Below, in pieces: positions 16,682 to 24,854 of a stretch of 64,000 nt of DNA (position 1 is its first letter; each line of letters begins with the position of its first letter). The DNA lies in contig NZ_CP108458.1 of assembly GCF_036242395.1 (NCBI RefSeq), positions 8,060,001 through 8,124,000 of the forward strand. The letters run 5' to 3'. Under the pieces are notes generated by a model. It searched no databases. It worked only from the letters and a program-made list of their open reading frames with translations, and was not told the origin of the DNA. Made by a program: the position numbers and the translations under genes. Source of the stretch: Kitasatospora sp. NBC_01266. Lineage in GTDB: Bacteria > Actinomycetota > Actinomycetes > Streptomycetales > Streptomycetaceae.

Positions 16682-17062
16682 GTGACGTCGGTCTTCGAAG
16701 TGCTCGCCGAGCCGCGCCGCCGCCGGATACTCGAGCTGGTGCGCGACGGCGAGCGGTCGGTCGGTGAGCTGGCGCAGGCCCTGGCGGCCAGTCAGCCGGC
16801 GGTCTCCAAGCACCTGCGGGTGCTGCGCGAGGCCGGCCTGGTCGAGGTGCGGGTGGCCGAGCAGCGCCGCCTCTACCGGCTGCGCGCCGAGCCGCTGCGC
16901 GAACTGGAGCAGTGGCTGGCGCCCTACCGGGCGCTCTGGAGCGAGAGCCTGGACCGGCTCGAGCATCACCTGGACGTGATGGACGACGTCCCGCGGTCGC
17001 CGGATCCGGCACCCCGCCGGGCCGGGCCGCGGACGGGGCAGGAGAACGGGAGCATGCCGTGA
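16682..17062 (+). CDS. ArsR family transcriptional regulator
   Basis: The 126-residue winged-helix protein reads VFEVLAEPRRRRILELVRDGERSVGELAQALAASQPAVSKHLRVLREAGLVEVRVAEQRRLYRL. This is the PagR/SRPBCC-associated subtype, without the metal-binding Cys motif. The GTG start is ~3 bp past ATGC-rich inverted repeats: ATGCC-N6-GGCAT at 16641-16656 could be its operator. In actinomycetes this subtype is almost always co-transcribed with an SRPBCC/AHSA1 gene. Here that partner is a collapsed pseudogene overlapping its stop (GTGA). The tail after residue ~100 is Pro/Arg-rich. Confidence 0.88.
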   Translation: MTSVFEVLAEPRRRRILELVRDGERSVGELAQALAASQPAVSKHLRVLREAGLVEVRVAEQRRLYRLRAEPLRELEQWLAPYRALWSESLDRLEHHLDVMDDVPRSPDPAPRRAGPRTGQENGSMP

Positions 17063-17269
17063 CCGACCTCGCGACCCTGGAGCCGGCCGGCGACCGCTGG
17101 CGCCTGCGGTTCAGCCGCGACCTCGTCGGCGCCGCAGCTGGACGGGGTCGCCGAGCTGTGGCTGCCGGGGCGCGAGTGGGCCGAGTCGCACCCCGGCTAT
17201 GTCGCGGCGTTCGGTCCGCAGGCGTCGACCATCGGCTCGCCGCCCGGATACCGGAGCGGAGCGCGGTGA
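17059..17269 (+). pseudogene. SRPBCC/AHSA1 domain protein remnant, internally deleted
   Basis: The frame starting GTG (17059) reads as the normal N-terminus (TDLATLEPAGDRWRLRFSRDL) of ArsR-linked SRPBCC proteins, then becomes meaningless. From about 17132, in a different frame, the normal C-terminus appears: PQLDGVAELWLPGREWAESHPGYVAAFGPQAST, ending at TGA 17267-17269. So most of the ~150-residue domain has been deleted with a frame change at the junction near 17125-17135. Start coupling to the ArsR gene is intact. A sequencing error cannot explain the missing middle. Confidence 0.75.
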
Positions 17270-17385
17270 GCTGACGGAGCGTCGGTGGAACTCCGCGTCC
17301 TACCGGGTCTCCCCGCTGGTCAGGCGCGTTGCATAGAGTGGCTGCGGCAGAACACGGACAGCACGGCAACGGCCCGGAGGCATCG

Positions 17386-18588
17386 ATGAGCACCCGCCCG
17401 GCGACGGGTTCCGGCTCGCACGGTGGGCCGCAGGCCGCGCAGCCCTGGAACCGGCAGCGGCTGCGCAGCAACAACGAGTGGCTGCTCTGGGAGCGGTTGC
17501 GCTCCGCGGGCCCGCTGTCGCGCGCGCAGCTGGCCCGGGACACCGGGCTGTCCAAGCCCACCGTCTCGGCCGCGCTGGCGACCCTGGAGCGGGCCGGACT
17601 GGCTCGCGAGGCCGGGCTGCTGGCCCCCGAGCGGGGCCGGGTCGCGGTGCTCTACGAGCCCGATCCGCGGGCCGGGCACGTGCTCGGGGTGGACATCGGG
17701 CGGGCCAGGCTGCGGGTCGCGGTGGCGGATCTGAACGGGCGGATCGTGGCCCGGCACGACGTGCCCAACCGCGGTCGCAGCGCCAACGCCGTGGCGGACG
17801 CGGTGGTGGCCGCCGCGCACGAGGCCACCGAGCGGGCCGGGCTGCGGCCGGGCGAGGTGGTGCACGCGGCGATCGGCTCACCGGGCGTCTGGGACGAGTC
17901 GCAGCGCCGGGTCCACTTCGCCGCCAACCTGCCCGGCTGGGGCCGGCGCGGGCTCTTCGAGCGGCTCGCGGCGGGGCTGGGCACCAGGATCAGCGTGCAC
18001 AACGACGCCAACCTCGCCGCGCTCGGCGAGTACGCCGACGGTGCGGGCGCCGGCAGCAAGGTCTTCGTCTACCTGCTGATCGGCACCGGCCTGGGCATGG
18101 GCGTGGTGGTCGGCGGCGAGCTCCAGCCGGGGGCGAGCGGCGCGGCCGGCGAGATCGGGCTGCTGCCGCTGGCCGGCGGGCAGCAGACCCTGGAGGGCAC
18201 GGCCGCGGCGGAGTCGGTGGTGCGTTCGGCGCGGGAGCTCGGCCTGCGCGGCACTCTGACGGCCAAGCGGGTCTTCGAGGCGGCCCGGTCCGGTGATCCG
18301 GCCGCGCGGGCCGCCGTGCTCCGCGAGGCCCAGCAACTCGCCTTCGCCGTCGCGGTGGTGGCCGCCGTGCTGGATCCGGACCTGGTGGTGCTCGGCGGCG
18401 GCCTCGGCAACGGGGCCGACCTGCTGATCGACCCGCTGGAGGAGGAGTTGCACCGCCTCACCCCGCTGCGACCGCGCCTGGCGGCGAGCCTGCTGGGCGA
18501 TGAGGCGGTGCTGCGCGGTGCGCTGGCCACCGCCCTGCTGGACGCCCGCGCGGAGGTCTTCGAACGGCGGACGGCGGCGCTGGGGTAG
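17386..18588 (+). CDS. ROK family transcriptional regulator
   Basis: This 400-residue protein has an N-terminal winged helix (LRSNNEWLLWERLRSAGPLSRAQLARDTGLSKPTVSAALATLERAGL) and a C-terminal ROK sugar-kinase-like domain: VLGVDIGRARLRVAVADLNG, VVHAAIGSPGVWDE, GTRISVHNDANLAALGE, FVYLLIGTGLGMGVVVGGEL, GAAGEIGLLPL. The zinc-binding CxCGxxGC motif of many ROK proteins is absent (the site reads LAGGQQTLEGTAA). It is therefore a sugar-responsive repressor of the XylR/NagC type with a possible loss of zinc. GGAGG 5 bp before ATG 17386 decides the start. It faces the APC permease gene across a bidirectional terminator. Confidence 0.92.
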   Translation: MSTRPATGSGSHGGPQAAQPWNRQRLRSNNEWLLWERLRSAGPLSRAQLARDTGLSKPTVSAALATLERAGLAREAGLLAPERGRVAVLYEPDPRAGHVLGVDIGRARLRVAVADLNGRIVARHDVPNRGRSANAVADAVVAAAHEATERAGLRPGEVVHAAIGSPGVWDESQRRVHFAANLPGWGRRGLFERLAAGLGTRISVHNDANLAALGEYADGAGAGSKVFVYLLIGTGLGMGVVVGGELQPGASGAAGEIGLLPLAGGQQTLEGTAAAESVVRSARELGLRGTLTAKRVFEAARSGDPAARAAVLREAQQLAFAVAVVAAVLDPDLVVLGGGLGNGADLLIDPLEEELHRLTPLRPRLAASLLGDEAVLRGALATALLDARAEVFERRTAALG

Positions 18589-18597
18589 CGGACGCTT

Positions 18598-18632
18598 CGG
18601 CCCGGTCCGGCGAGGTCGGCCGGACCGGGCCG
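18598..18632. terminator. Bidirectional terminator between ROK and APC genes
   Basis: CGGCCCGGTCCGG and CCGGACCGGGCCG form a perfect 13 bp stem around a 9 bp loop. It lies 9 bp past the ROK stop and 14 bp past the 3' end of the convergent permease gene. Confidence 0.85.
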
Positions 18633-18646
18633 CTATGGACGGGGCG

Positions 18647-20083
18647 TCAGGTGCCCACGGGCAGCTGTGCGTCGGCGTCGGCGCGGCGGAACTCCTCGCG
18701 GATCTCCTTGGGTCCGAACGGCCAGATCCGCTCGAACCTGGACCAGATCAGGAACGCCACCGCGCCCGCCGCGACCCAGGCCAGCGACCACTCGATCGGG
18801 TGGTAGCCGGGCGCGTTGCGGTCGGCGTAGCCGTAGATCACCACCCAGCCCAGGGCCGCGACCAGGCTCGGCAGGGGGTAGCGCCACATCTTGTACGGGC
18901 GGGGCAGGTCGGGCTGACGCTTGCGCAGCACGGTGACCGCGAGCACCTGGGCGAACGACTGGACGATCACCATCACCGTGGTGAGCAGGTTGATCAGGGT
19001 GTTCAGGTCGGTGTGCCGGCCGATCAGGAAGCCGATCGCGGTGACCACCCCCATGGTGAGCAGGCCCAGGGTGGGGAACTCGTACCTGCGGTGCAGCCGG
19101 GAGTACGAGCGGAAGAACACCCCGTCGCGCGCCGCGTCGAAAGGCACCCGGGAGCCGCCGAGCAGGCCGGTCAGCACCGAGGCGAAGGCGGTGACCAGGA
19201 TCAGCACGGTGACCACGTCGGCGGCGGTCCTGCCCCAGGTGGCCTGCAGCACGGCGGAGGCGACCGAGGAGGAGGCGATCGAGTTCGGGTCGAGCATCTG
19301 GTGCCAGTCGAGCGCGCCGAGCACGCCGATCTGCAGCAGCAGGTAGATCACCATGATGCCGACGATGGAGTAGATGATCGAGCGCGGCATCACCCGCCCC
19401 GGATTCTTGATCTCGGCGCCCAGATAGGCGGTGGTGTTGTAGCCGAGGTAGTCGTAGATGCCGATGGTCAGACCGGCCGCGAAGCCGAGCCAGAAGTGAC
19501 TGTGCGTCAGATCCACCGCGTGCGCGGGCCAGGTGAAGGCGCGGGACGGGGAGAAGTGGGTGTAGGAGGCGAGCAGCACGGCGCCGACGGCGGCCAGCAT
19601 GACACCCCACATCACCGTGGTGAGCTTGGCGATGCGCTCGACCCGCCCCCAGAGCAGCAGGGTGACCAGCGCGATCATCGCCAGGCCCACCAGGTCGCCC
19701 TGGCTCTTGGTCATGTGCGGCCACAGGTAGGCGAGGTACTGGACGAAGCCGACCACGCCGGTGGACATGATCAGCGGTATGAAGAGCATCGCGGTCCAGA
19801 CGAACAGGAACGGCATCAGCCGGCCCGTGCGGTACTGGAAGGCCTCGCGCAGGTAGACGTAACTGCCGCCGGAGCCGGGCAGCGAGGCGCCGAGCTCGGC
19901 CCAGACCAGGCCGTCGACCAGCGCCAGCAGCGCGCCGGCCAGCCAGCCGATGATCGCCTGCGGGCCACCGAACGCGGCGACCATCAGCGGGATCGTCACG
20001 AACGGACCGATCCCGCACATCTGGCTCATATTGATGGCGATGGCCTGGAACAGGCCGATCCGTCTGCTGAGTGTCGCGGACAC
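18647..20083 (-). CDS. APC family amino acid/polyamine permease
   Basis: This 478-residue membrane protein has about 12 segments. The N-terminal APC signature is RRIGLFQAIAINMSQMCGIGPFVTIPLM. Further conserved parts are GWLAGALLALVDGLVWAELGASLPGSGGSYVYLREAF and DYLGYNTTAYLGAEIKNPGRVMPRSI. It imports amino acids or related amines by proton or substrate exchange. It starts with GTG after a GGAG. The palindrome at 20135-20151 lies 52 bp upstream and may be its operator. The facing ROK regulator is a candidate controller (inference). Confidence 0.92.
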   Translation of the reverse strand: MSATLSRRIGLFQAIAINMSQMCGIGPFVTIPLMVAAFGGPQAIIGWLAGALLALVDGLVWAELGASLPGSGGSYVYLREAFQYRTGRLMPFLFVWTAMLFIPLIMSTGVVGFVQYLAYLWPHMTKSQGDLVGLAMIALVTLLLWGRVERIAKLTTVMWGVMLAAVGAVLLASYTHFSPSRAFTWPAHAVDLTHSHFWLGFAAGLTIGIYDYLGYNTTAYLGAEIKNPGRVMPRSIIYSIVGIMVIYLLLQIGVLGALDWHQMLDPNSIASSSVASAVLQATWGRTAADVVTVLILVTAFASVLTGLLGGSRVPFDAARDGVFFRSYSRLHRRYEFPTLGLLTMGVVTAIGFLIGRHTDLNTLINLLTTVMVIVQSFAQVLAVTVLRKRQPDLPRPYKMWRYPLPSLVAALGWVVIYGYADRNAPGYHPIEWSLAWVAAGAVAFLIWSRFERIWPFGPKEIREEFRRADADAQLPVGT

Positions 20084-20134
20084 GGGGGGACTCCAGGGGT
20101 GAGGGGCGGTGGGCGCGGGGGATGGGTGTCCATA

Positions 20135-20151
20135 AGTTAAGTTTCCTAACT
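20135..20151. promoter_or_regulatory. AT-rich inverted repeat, probable operator of the APC permease
   Basis: AGTTAAGTTTCCTAACT (complement AGTTAGGAAACTTAACT) is an imperfect palindrome in an otherwise very GC-rich intergenic region between the permease start and the 3' end of the DinB gene. The GTTAGGAAACTT core resembles, from memory, operators of some actinobacterial ROK regulators. Confidence 0.5.
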
Positions 20152-20158
20152 AGAGCAG

Positions 20159-20674
20159 TCAAGAGCTGCGACGGAGCAGCACGCCACGAATGAAAGCCGC
20201 CTGCCCGGCGTGCTGCAGGTCTTCCGCGATCACGCTGACCAGCCGTACCCCGAGGGTCACCGGCGGAGTCCAGGCCTCGTCCACCACCTGGTCCAGTTGC
20301 TCGGCGGTCACCGTGCGGACGAAGCCCAGCGTCCGGCGGTGCACGGCGTCGTAGTAGCCGGTCAGCAGCCGGCGCGAGGTCACCTGGACCTGCGCCACCT
20401 CGGCGGAGCTCTGGCCGTAGCCGATCACCTGCGGTGGGAACGGGAGGTCGAACTTCTCCCGCCAGCCGTCCGCCGTCCAGACCTGCTCGTTGCCCATCAG
20501 CTCGGCCAGGTGGTCGTCCTGCACCCGGGTCAGATGCCAGACCAGCCAGGCCACCGAGTTCGCCTCCGGGTCCAGCCTGGCCGTCAACTGCTTCGGTGCC
20601 AGGCCCTGGACCGCCTCATGGACGGCCTCCTTGACCCGGTCGAAGGCGTCGACCAGCAGGTCCGCGCTGTCCAT
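20159..20674 (-). CDS. DinB family (DUF664) mycothiol-dependent transferase-like protein
   Basis: The 171-residue four-helix-bundle protein has the DinB metal triad: His in VAWLVWHLTRVQDDHLAELMG, and the late His in VIAEDLQHAGQAAFIRGVL. This family includes mycothiol- and bacillithiol-dependent S-transferases that detoxify electrophiles. In-frame sequence upstream of the ATG at 20674 has no similarity and overlaps the divergent gene's promoter. The 3' end is only 7 bp from the putative permease operator. Confidence 0.88.
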   Translation of the reverse strand: MDSADLLVDAFDRVKEAVHEAVQGLAPKQLTARLDPEANSVAWLVWHLTRVQDDHLAELMGNEQVWTADGWREKFDLPFPPQVIGYGQSSAEVAQVQVTSRRLLTGYYDAVHRRTLGFVRTVTAEQLDQVVDEAWTPPVTLGVRLVSVIAEDLQHAGQAAFIRGVLLRRSS

Positions 20675-20842
20675 CCTTGTTCTCCTTCCGTACCGAACTG
20701 GCTGAACGCTGGTGCGCGGCGGGCCCGGAGCGGGCCGCGCCGCAGCTGTGACAGGCATCCCCGGGCCGGTCGCCGGACGATCGGGGCCGACCGGGTGAGG
20801 TCGGTGCGGCGGGTGCGGCCCGCGTGGATCCGCGAGGAGAGG

Positions 20843-21490
20843 ATGACGGCGAGGGCGGCTGCCGGCGAGGCCGGACGGCCGGGGACGGGTGAGGAGGGCG
20901 TGGCGCAGGTGATCACCGTGCAGGGGCTGACGATCGCGTTTCTGGTCGCCCCCGAGGGCAACGAGCAGGGTGAACTCGCCGGGGCGTGGCAGGCGGTGCT
21001 GGAGGCGGGCGGCATGCCGCGGCTGCTCTCCACCCGGCCCGGCTGGGTGCAGGCCTACCGGCAGTTGGATCAGGCGGACACCTTCCGGGTCGATGGGGTG
21101 GTCGAGGAGAGCGACCTTGCTGACTGCGCCGCGCTGGTGCTGCCGGGCGGGGTGGTCGGCGTCGACCGACTGCGTTCCGTGCCCGCCGCGGTGGCCTTCG
21201 TCCGGGCCTGCTGCGAGGCGGGCAAGCCGGTGGCGGCGATCGGCCACGCGCCCTGGCTGCTGATCGAGGCCGGCATGGTGCGCGGGCGGACGCTGACCTC
21301 CTGGTCCACCCTGCGCACCGATCTGGAGAACGCCGGCGCGGCCTGGGTGGACGAGCAGGTGCGGACCTGCCCGGCGGGTCCGGGCCCGCTGATCACCAGC
21401 CGGAAGACCGCCGACCTGCCGCTCTTCACCGACGCCCTGGTCAGCGAGTGCGCCAGGTTGCGCGGCGGGCTCGGTCCCTGGAGCCGATGA
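20843..21490 (+). CDS. DJ-1/PfpI family protein lacking the nucleophilic Cys
   Basis: The 215-residue protein has the type 1 glutamine amidotransferase-like fold of PfpI/DJ-1: GLTIAFLVAPEGNEQGEL, CAALVLPGGVVGVDRLRSVPAAVAFVRACCEAGKPVAAIGHAPWLLIEAG, and GRTLTSWSTLRTDLENAGAAWVDE. In active family members the nucleophile elbow reads AICHGPW or AICHAPW. Here codon 134 is GGC (Gly), giving AIGHAPW, so the catalytic Cys is missing. It may be a non-enzymatic binding protein or a decaying gene. The ATG (20843) directly follows GAGGAGAGG. A GTG 19 codons later is an alternative start with better family agreement. Confidence 0.88.
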   Translation: MTARAAAGEAGRPGTGEEGVAQVITVQGLTIAFLVAPEGNEQGELAGAWQAVLEAGGMPRLLSTRPGWVQAYRQLDQADTFRVDGVVEESDLADCAALVLPGGVVGVDRLRSVPAAVAFVRACCEAGKPVAAIGHAPWLLIEAGMVRGRTLTSWSTLRTDLENAGAAWVDEQVRTCPAGPGPLITSRKTADLPLFTDALVSECARLRGGLGPWSR

Positions 21491-21520
21491 GGCGCGTGGG
21501 CGGCGCGCGGCCCGGGCGGC

Positions 21521-21551
21521 CCACCGGTGCGGCCGACCGTCGCACCGGTGG
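21521..21551. terminator. Hairpin between convergent genes
   Basis: CCACCGGTGCG and CGCACCGGTGG form a perfect 11 bp stem with a 9 bp loop. It is centred between the DJ-1-like gene and the convergent oxidoreductase gene. Confidence 0.7.
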
Positions 21552-21570
21552 CGCCTGTTGACGACGGGTC

Positions 21571-22254
21571 CTAGCGGGTCGCGGCGGCGAGGGCCTGTTC
21601 GATGGTGGCGATGTCGGCGGGGTGGCCCGGGTCCAGGTCGAGGCGGGACTTCGGATCCTTGAGGTAGGGCAGGCCGTAGGCCGGGGTGCCGGGCTGGAAG
21701 CGCCAGCTCGCGGAGAGCGGCCCGGCGTCCACCGCGAGATAGCCGAGGGCGTCGAGCAGGGCGACGGTCCGCTCCTTCGCCGCGGCGTCGTCGCCCGCGA
21801 TCGGCAGGGCCGAGCGGTCGGGGGCGCCGGCGGGACGGGCCAGTGCCAGCAGGTGGCCGAAGAAGATGTTGTTGAAGACCTTGACCACCCGGGCGCCGGC
21901 CAGGTGCTCCTGGACCAGCTCACTGCTGCTGGCCTCGCCGGAGTCGAGCCGGGCGAAGTGTCCGTCCCGCTCGGGGTAGTAGTTGCCGGTGTCGAGCACG
22001 AGGCGGCCGACGAGCGGTGCGGCGGGGAGCTGGAAGGCGTTCTTCAGCGGGATCGTCACCACCACCCAGTCACCCGCCCCGGCCGCCTCGGCCGGGGTCG
22101 CGGCGCGGGCCCGCGGGCCCAGCTCGGCGACCAGGCCGGCCAGGGTCTCGGGGCCGCGCGAGTTGCTGAGCACCACGTCCAGACCCGCGTTGACCGCGAG
22201 CCGGGCCAGGGTGCCGCCGATGTTTCCACTGCCGATCAGTCCAAGAGTAGCCAT
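21571..22254 (-). CDS. NADP-binding oxidoreductase, F420-dependent NADP reductase-like
   Basis: This 227-residue protein starts with a Rossmann motif, GLIGSGNIGGTLARLAVNAG, then LSNSRGPETL (N-S-R typical of NADP specificity in this group), DWVVVTIPLKN, VLDTGNYYPERDG, and RVVKVFNNIFFGHLL. It matches the NADPH-dependent F420 reductase family (Fno-like). Whether F420 is really used cannot be seen. It lies 50 bp downstream of the HIT gene on the same strand and may be the last gene of the oxidase-HIT transcript. Confidence 0.86.
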   Translation of the reverse strand: MATLGLIGSGNIGGTLARLAVNAGLDVVLSNSRGPETLAGLVAELGPRARAATPAEAAGAGDWVVVTIPLKNAFQLPAAPLVGRLVLDTGNYYPERDGHFARLDSGEASSSELVQEHLAGARVVKVFNNIFFGHLLALARPAGAPDRSALPIAGDDAAAKERTVALLDALGYLAVDAGPLSASWRFQPGTPAYGLPYLKDPKSRLDLDPGHPADIATIEQALAAATR

Positions 22255-22304
22255 ACCGATGACAGTGCCCGGCCGGGCGGCAGAATTCCTGACGCGGCGT
22301 CATC

Positions 22305-22760
22305 TCACCCGAACGGAGCATCGGATGCGGTGCGGAGCAGCTCGGCGGCGCACGTCGCGACCCGCTCGGCGACCTGCCGCGCCTCGGCCTCGTCGGCGTA
22401 GCGGCCGCGCGGCCAGAAGAAACCGCGCAGCCCGTCCTTCGGGTTGCGCGGCACCACGTGCACGTGCAGGTGCGGTACCGACTGGCTGACCTGGTTGTTC
22501 GTCGCGACGAACGAGCCCTTGGCCGCCGTCGCCCGCTCGACGGCCTCGGTCAGCAGCCGGACCCGGGCGAAGAACGGGCCGACCAGCTCGGGCGGCAGGT
22601 CGGTGAGGGTCGGCACGTGCCGGATCGGCAGCACCAGCAGGTGGCCGGGGAAGAGCGGCCGGTGGTCCAGGAAGGCCAGCGCCACCTCGTCCCGGAAGGC
22701 CTGGTGGATCGGCGCGCCCCGGTCCGCCACCAGGGCGCAGAAACCGCAGTCCGGGCTCAT
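22305..22760 (-). CDS. HIT family (histidine triad) protein
   Basis: The 151-residue protein has the HIT motif SVPHLHVHVVPRN (HxHxHxx). Upstream it has CGFCALVADRGAPIHQAFRDEVALAFLDHRPLFPGHLLVLPIRHV. HIT proteins hydrolyse nucleotide phosphoramidates, dinucleoside polyphosphates or nucleotide-sugar bonds. The N-terminal Cys pair (CGFC) fits the zinc-containing HIT branch, though the rest of that site is not obvious. It starts 4 bp after the ctaF stop, so it is probably co-translated with the cytochrome oxidase genes. Confidence 0.92.
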   Translation of the reverse strand: MSPDCGFCALVADRGAPIHQAFRDEVALAFLDHRPLFPGHLLVLPIRHVPTLTDLPPELVGPFFARVRLLTEAVERATAAKGSFVATNNQVSQSVPHLHVHVVPRNPKDGLRGFFWPRGRYADEAEARQVAERVATCAAELLRTASDAPFG

Positions 22761-22764
22761 CGGC

Positions 22765-23154
22765 TCAGTTCCCCCGGTTGACGTACTGGAAGACGAAGCC
22801 GCCGACCCCGGCGGCCGTGATCCCGACGCCGATCACCAGCAGCCAGACGCCGAAGACCACGCCGAGCGCCAGCACCGCCGCGCCGGCGGCGGTCAGCGGC
22901 GGGTACCAGCTGTGCGGCGGGAAGAAGTCGAGCGGACCGGTGGTCTCGGCCACCTCGACCGCGCGGCGGTCCTGGGCGCGCGGTCCGTGGCGCACCGACT
23001 GGACGAAGAAGAAGACGGCGATCAGCGCGGACATCAGGAAGGCCATCGCGAGGGCCGCCTTGCCGGCCGGTTCATGGGCGTACCAGTCGTAGATGCCACC
23101 GAGCACGCCGAAGAAGAGGGCGATGCCGGCGAACAGGTAGGCCTCGAACCTCAT
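22765..23154 (-). CDS. ctaF: Cytochrome c oxidase subunit 4 (actinobacterial CtaF)
   Basis: The 129-residue protein with four hydrophobic segments begins MRFEAYLFAGIALFFGVLGGIYDWYAHEPAGKAAL and has PLDFFPPHSWYPP before the last two segments. This is the hallmark of the actinobacterial aa3 oxidase subunit IV, a structural subunit in the plasma membrane. Its ATG overlaps the ctaD stop (ATGA). Confidence 0.93.
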   Translation of the reverse strand: MRFEAYLFAGIALFFGVLGGIYDWYAHEPAGKAALAMAFLMSALIAVFFFVQSVRHGPRAQDRRAVEVAETTGPLDFFPPHSWYPPLTAAGAAVLALGVVFGVWLLVIGVGITAAGVGGFVFQYVNRGN

Positions 23155-24854
23155 GGCCGCGGCTCCTCGGGCCGGTGCGGGTCCCTGGTGACCAGGTCGG
23201 TGTCCTCGCTGGTGCTGCCCGCGTGGTGCAGGTCGAAGGCCGGGCTGTCCGAGCGGATCCGGGGCAGCGCGTGGAAGTTGTGCCGGGGCGGCGGGCAGGA
23301 GGTGGCCCACTCCAGGGAGCGGCCCCAGCCCCAGGGGTCGTCGGACTCGACCCGTCGCCCGTACTTCGCGGTGTGCCAGACGTTGAAGAGGAACGGCAGC
23401 GTGGAGAGCCCCAGCAGGAAGGCGCCGCCGCTGGAGATCGCGTTCAGCGTGGTGTAGCCGTCGGCCGGCAGGTAGTCGGCGATCCGGCGCGGCATCCCCT
23501 CGGCGCCCAGCCAGTGCTGGACCAGGAAGGTCACCTGGAAGCCGACGAAGAGCAGCCCGAAGTGCAGCCGGCCGAGCCGCTCGTCCAGCCGCCGGCCGGT
23601 GAACTTGGGCCACCAGAAGTAGAAGCCGCCGAAGGTCGCGAAGACCACCGTGCCGAACAGCACGTAATGCATGTGCGCGACCACGAAGTACGAGTCCGAG
23701 ACGTGGAAGTCGATCGGCGGCGCGGCCAGCAGCACCCCGGTGAGGCCGCCGAAGAGGAAGGTGGCCAGGAAGCCGATCGCCCAGAGCATCGGGGTCTCGA
23801 AGCTCAGCGAGCCCTGCCACATGGTGCCGACCCAGTTGAACATCTTCACCCCGGTCGGCACCGCGATCAGCAGCGAGGTGAGTGAGAAGAAGGGCAGCAG
23901 CACCTGCCCGGTGACGAACATGTGGTGGGCCCAGACCACGGCCGAGAGCCCCGCGATGGTGATGGTCGCCGCGACCAGCCCGAGATAGCCGAAGATCGGC
24001 TTCCGGCTGAAGACCGGGAGGATCTCGCTGATGATGCCGAAGAACGGCAGCGCGACGATGTACACCTCCGGGTGCCCGAAGAACCAGAACAGGTGCTGCC
24101 AGAGCAGCGCACCGCCGTTGGCGGCGTTGAAGACCTGCGCGCCGAGTCGGCGGTCGGCGAGCAGCGTCAGCAGGGCGGCGGTGAGCACGGGAAAGGCGAA
24201 GAGTGCGAGGACCGAGGTGAGGAGCGCGTTCCAGGTGAAGATCGGCATCCGGAACAGCGTCATCCCCGGTGCCCGCAGGCAGACGATCGTGGTGATGAAG
24301 TTGACCGACCCGAGGATCGTGCTGAGACCCGCCACCGCCAGTCCCGCCGCCCACAGGTCGGCGCCGGTGCCCGGGGAGAAGACCGCGCTGTTCAGCGGGG
24401 CGTAGGCGAACCAGCCGAACGAGGCGGCGCCGTCGGCGGTGAAGAAGCCGCTGAGCACCATCAGCCCGCCGAACAGGAACACCCAGTAGGTGAAGGCGTT
24501 CAGCCGTGGGAAGGCCACGTCCGGTGAACCGATCTGCAGCGGCATGATCCAGTTGGCGAAGCCGGTGAAGGTCGGGGTCGCGAAGAGCAGCAGCATGATC
24601 GTGCCGTGCATGGTGAAGAGCTGGTTGTACTGGGCGCTGGTGACGACCCGCGCGCCGGGCTGGGCCAGCTCGGCCCGCATCACCATCGCGAGCACCCCGC
24701 CGATCAGGAAGAACCCGAAGGAGGTGGCCAGGTAGAGGCTGCCGATCTCCTTGTGGTCGGTGGTGCTCAGCCAGCGCAGGACGGTGCTGCCGTGGCGCAG
24801 GCGGGTCGCGCTGCCGGGAGCGAGGTCCTGCTCCGGCTCCTCCACGACGGTCAT
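23151..24854 (-). CDS. ctaD: Cytochrome c oxidase subunit I
   Basis: This 567-residue, 12-TM heme-copper oxidase catalytic subunit reduces O2 to water and pumps protons. Metal ligands are visible: heme a His in FTMHGTIMLLLF, CuB His and D-pathway Glu in WFFGHPEVYIVALPFFG, the CuB His pair in VWAHHMFVTGQ, and heme a3/heme a His in VVAHMHYVLFGTVVFA. AGGAGG precedes the ATG. It is coupled to ctaF, but no ctaC (CuA subunit II), ctaE or qcrCAB genes are nearby. It is therefore a stand-alone paralogue that must borrow subunits encoded elsewhere. Long C-terminal tail (about 40 residues) is Asp/Pro/His-rich. Confidence 0.95.
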   Translation of the reverse strand: MTVVEEPEQDLAPGSATRLRHGSTVLRWLSTTDHKEIGSLYLATSFGFFLIGGVLAMVMRAELAQPGARVVTSAQYNQLFTMHGTIMLLLFATPTFTGFANWIMPLQIGSPDVAFPRLNAFTYWVFLFGGLMVLSGFFTADGAASFGWFAYAPLNSAVFSPGTGADLWAAGLAVAGLSTILGSVNFITTIVCLRAPGMTLFRMPIFTWNALLTSVLALFAFPVLTAALLTLLADRRLGAQVFNAANGGALLWQHLFWFFGHPEVYIVALPFFGIISEILPVFSRKPIFGYLGLVAATITIAGLSAVVWAHHMFVTGQVLLPFFSLTSLLIAVPTGVKMFNWVGTMWQGSLSFETPMLWAIGFLATFLFGGLTGVLLAAPPIDFHVSDSYFVVAHMHYVLFGTVVFATFGGFYFWWPKFTGRRLDERLGRLHFGLLFVGFQVTFLVQHWLGAEGMPRRIADYLPADGYTTLNAISSGGAFLLGLSTLPFLFNVWHTAKYGRRVESDDPWGWGRSLEWATSCPPPRHNFHALPRIRSDSPAFDLHHAGSTSEDTDLVTRDPHRPEEPRP

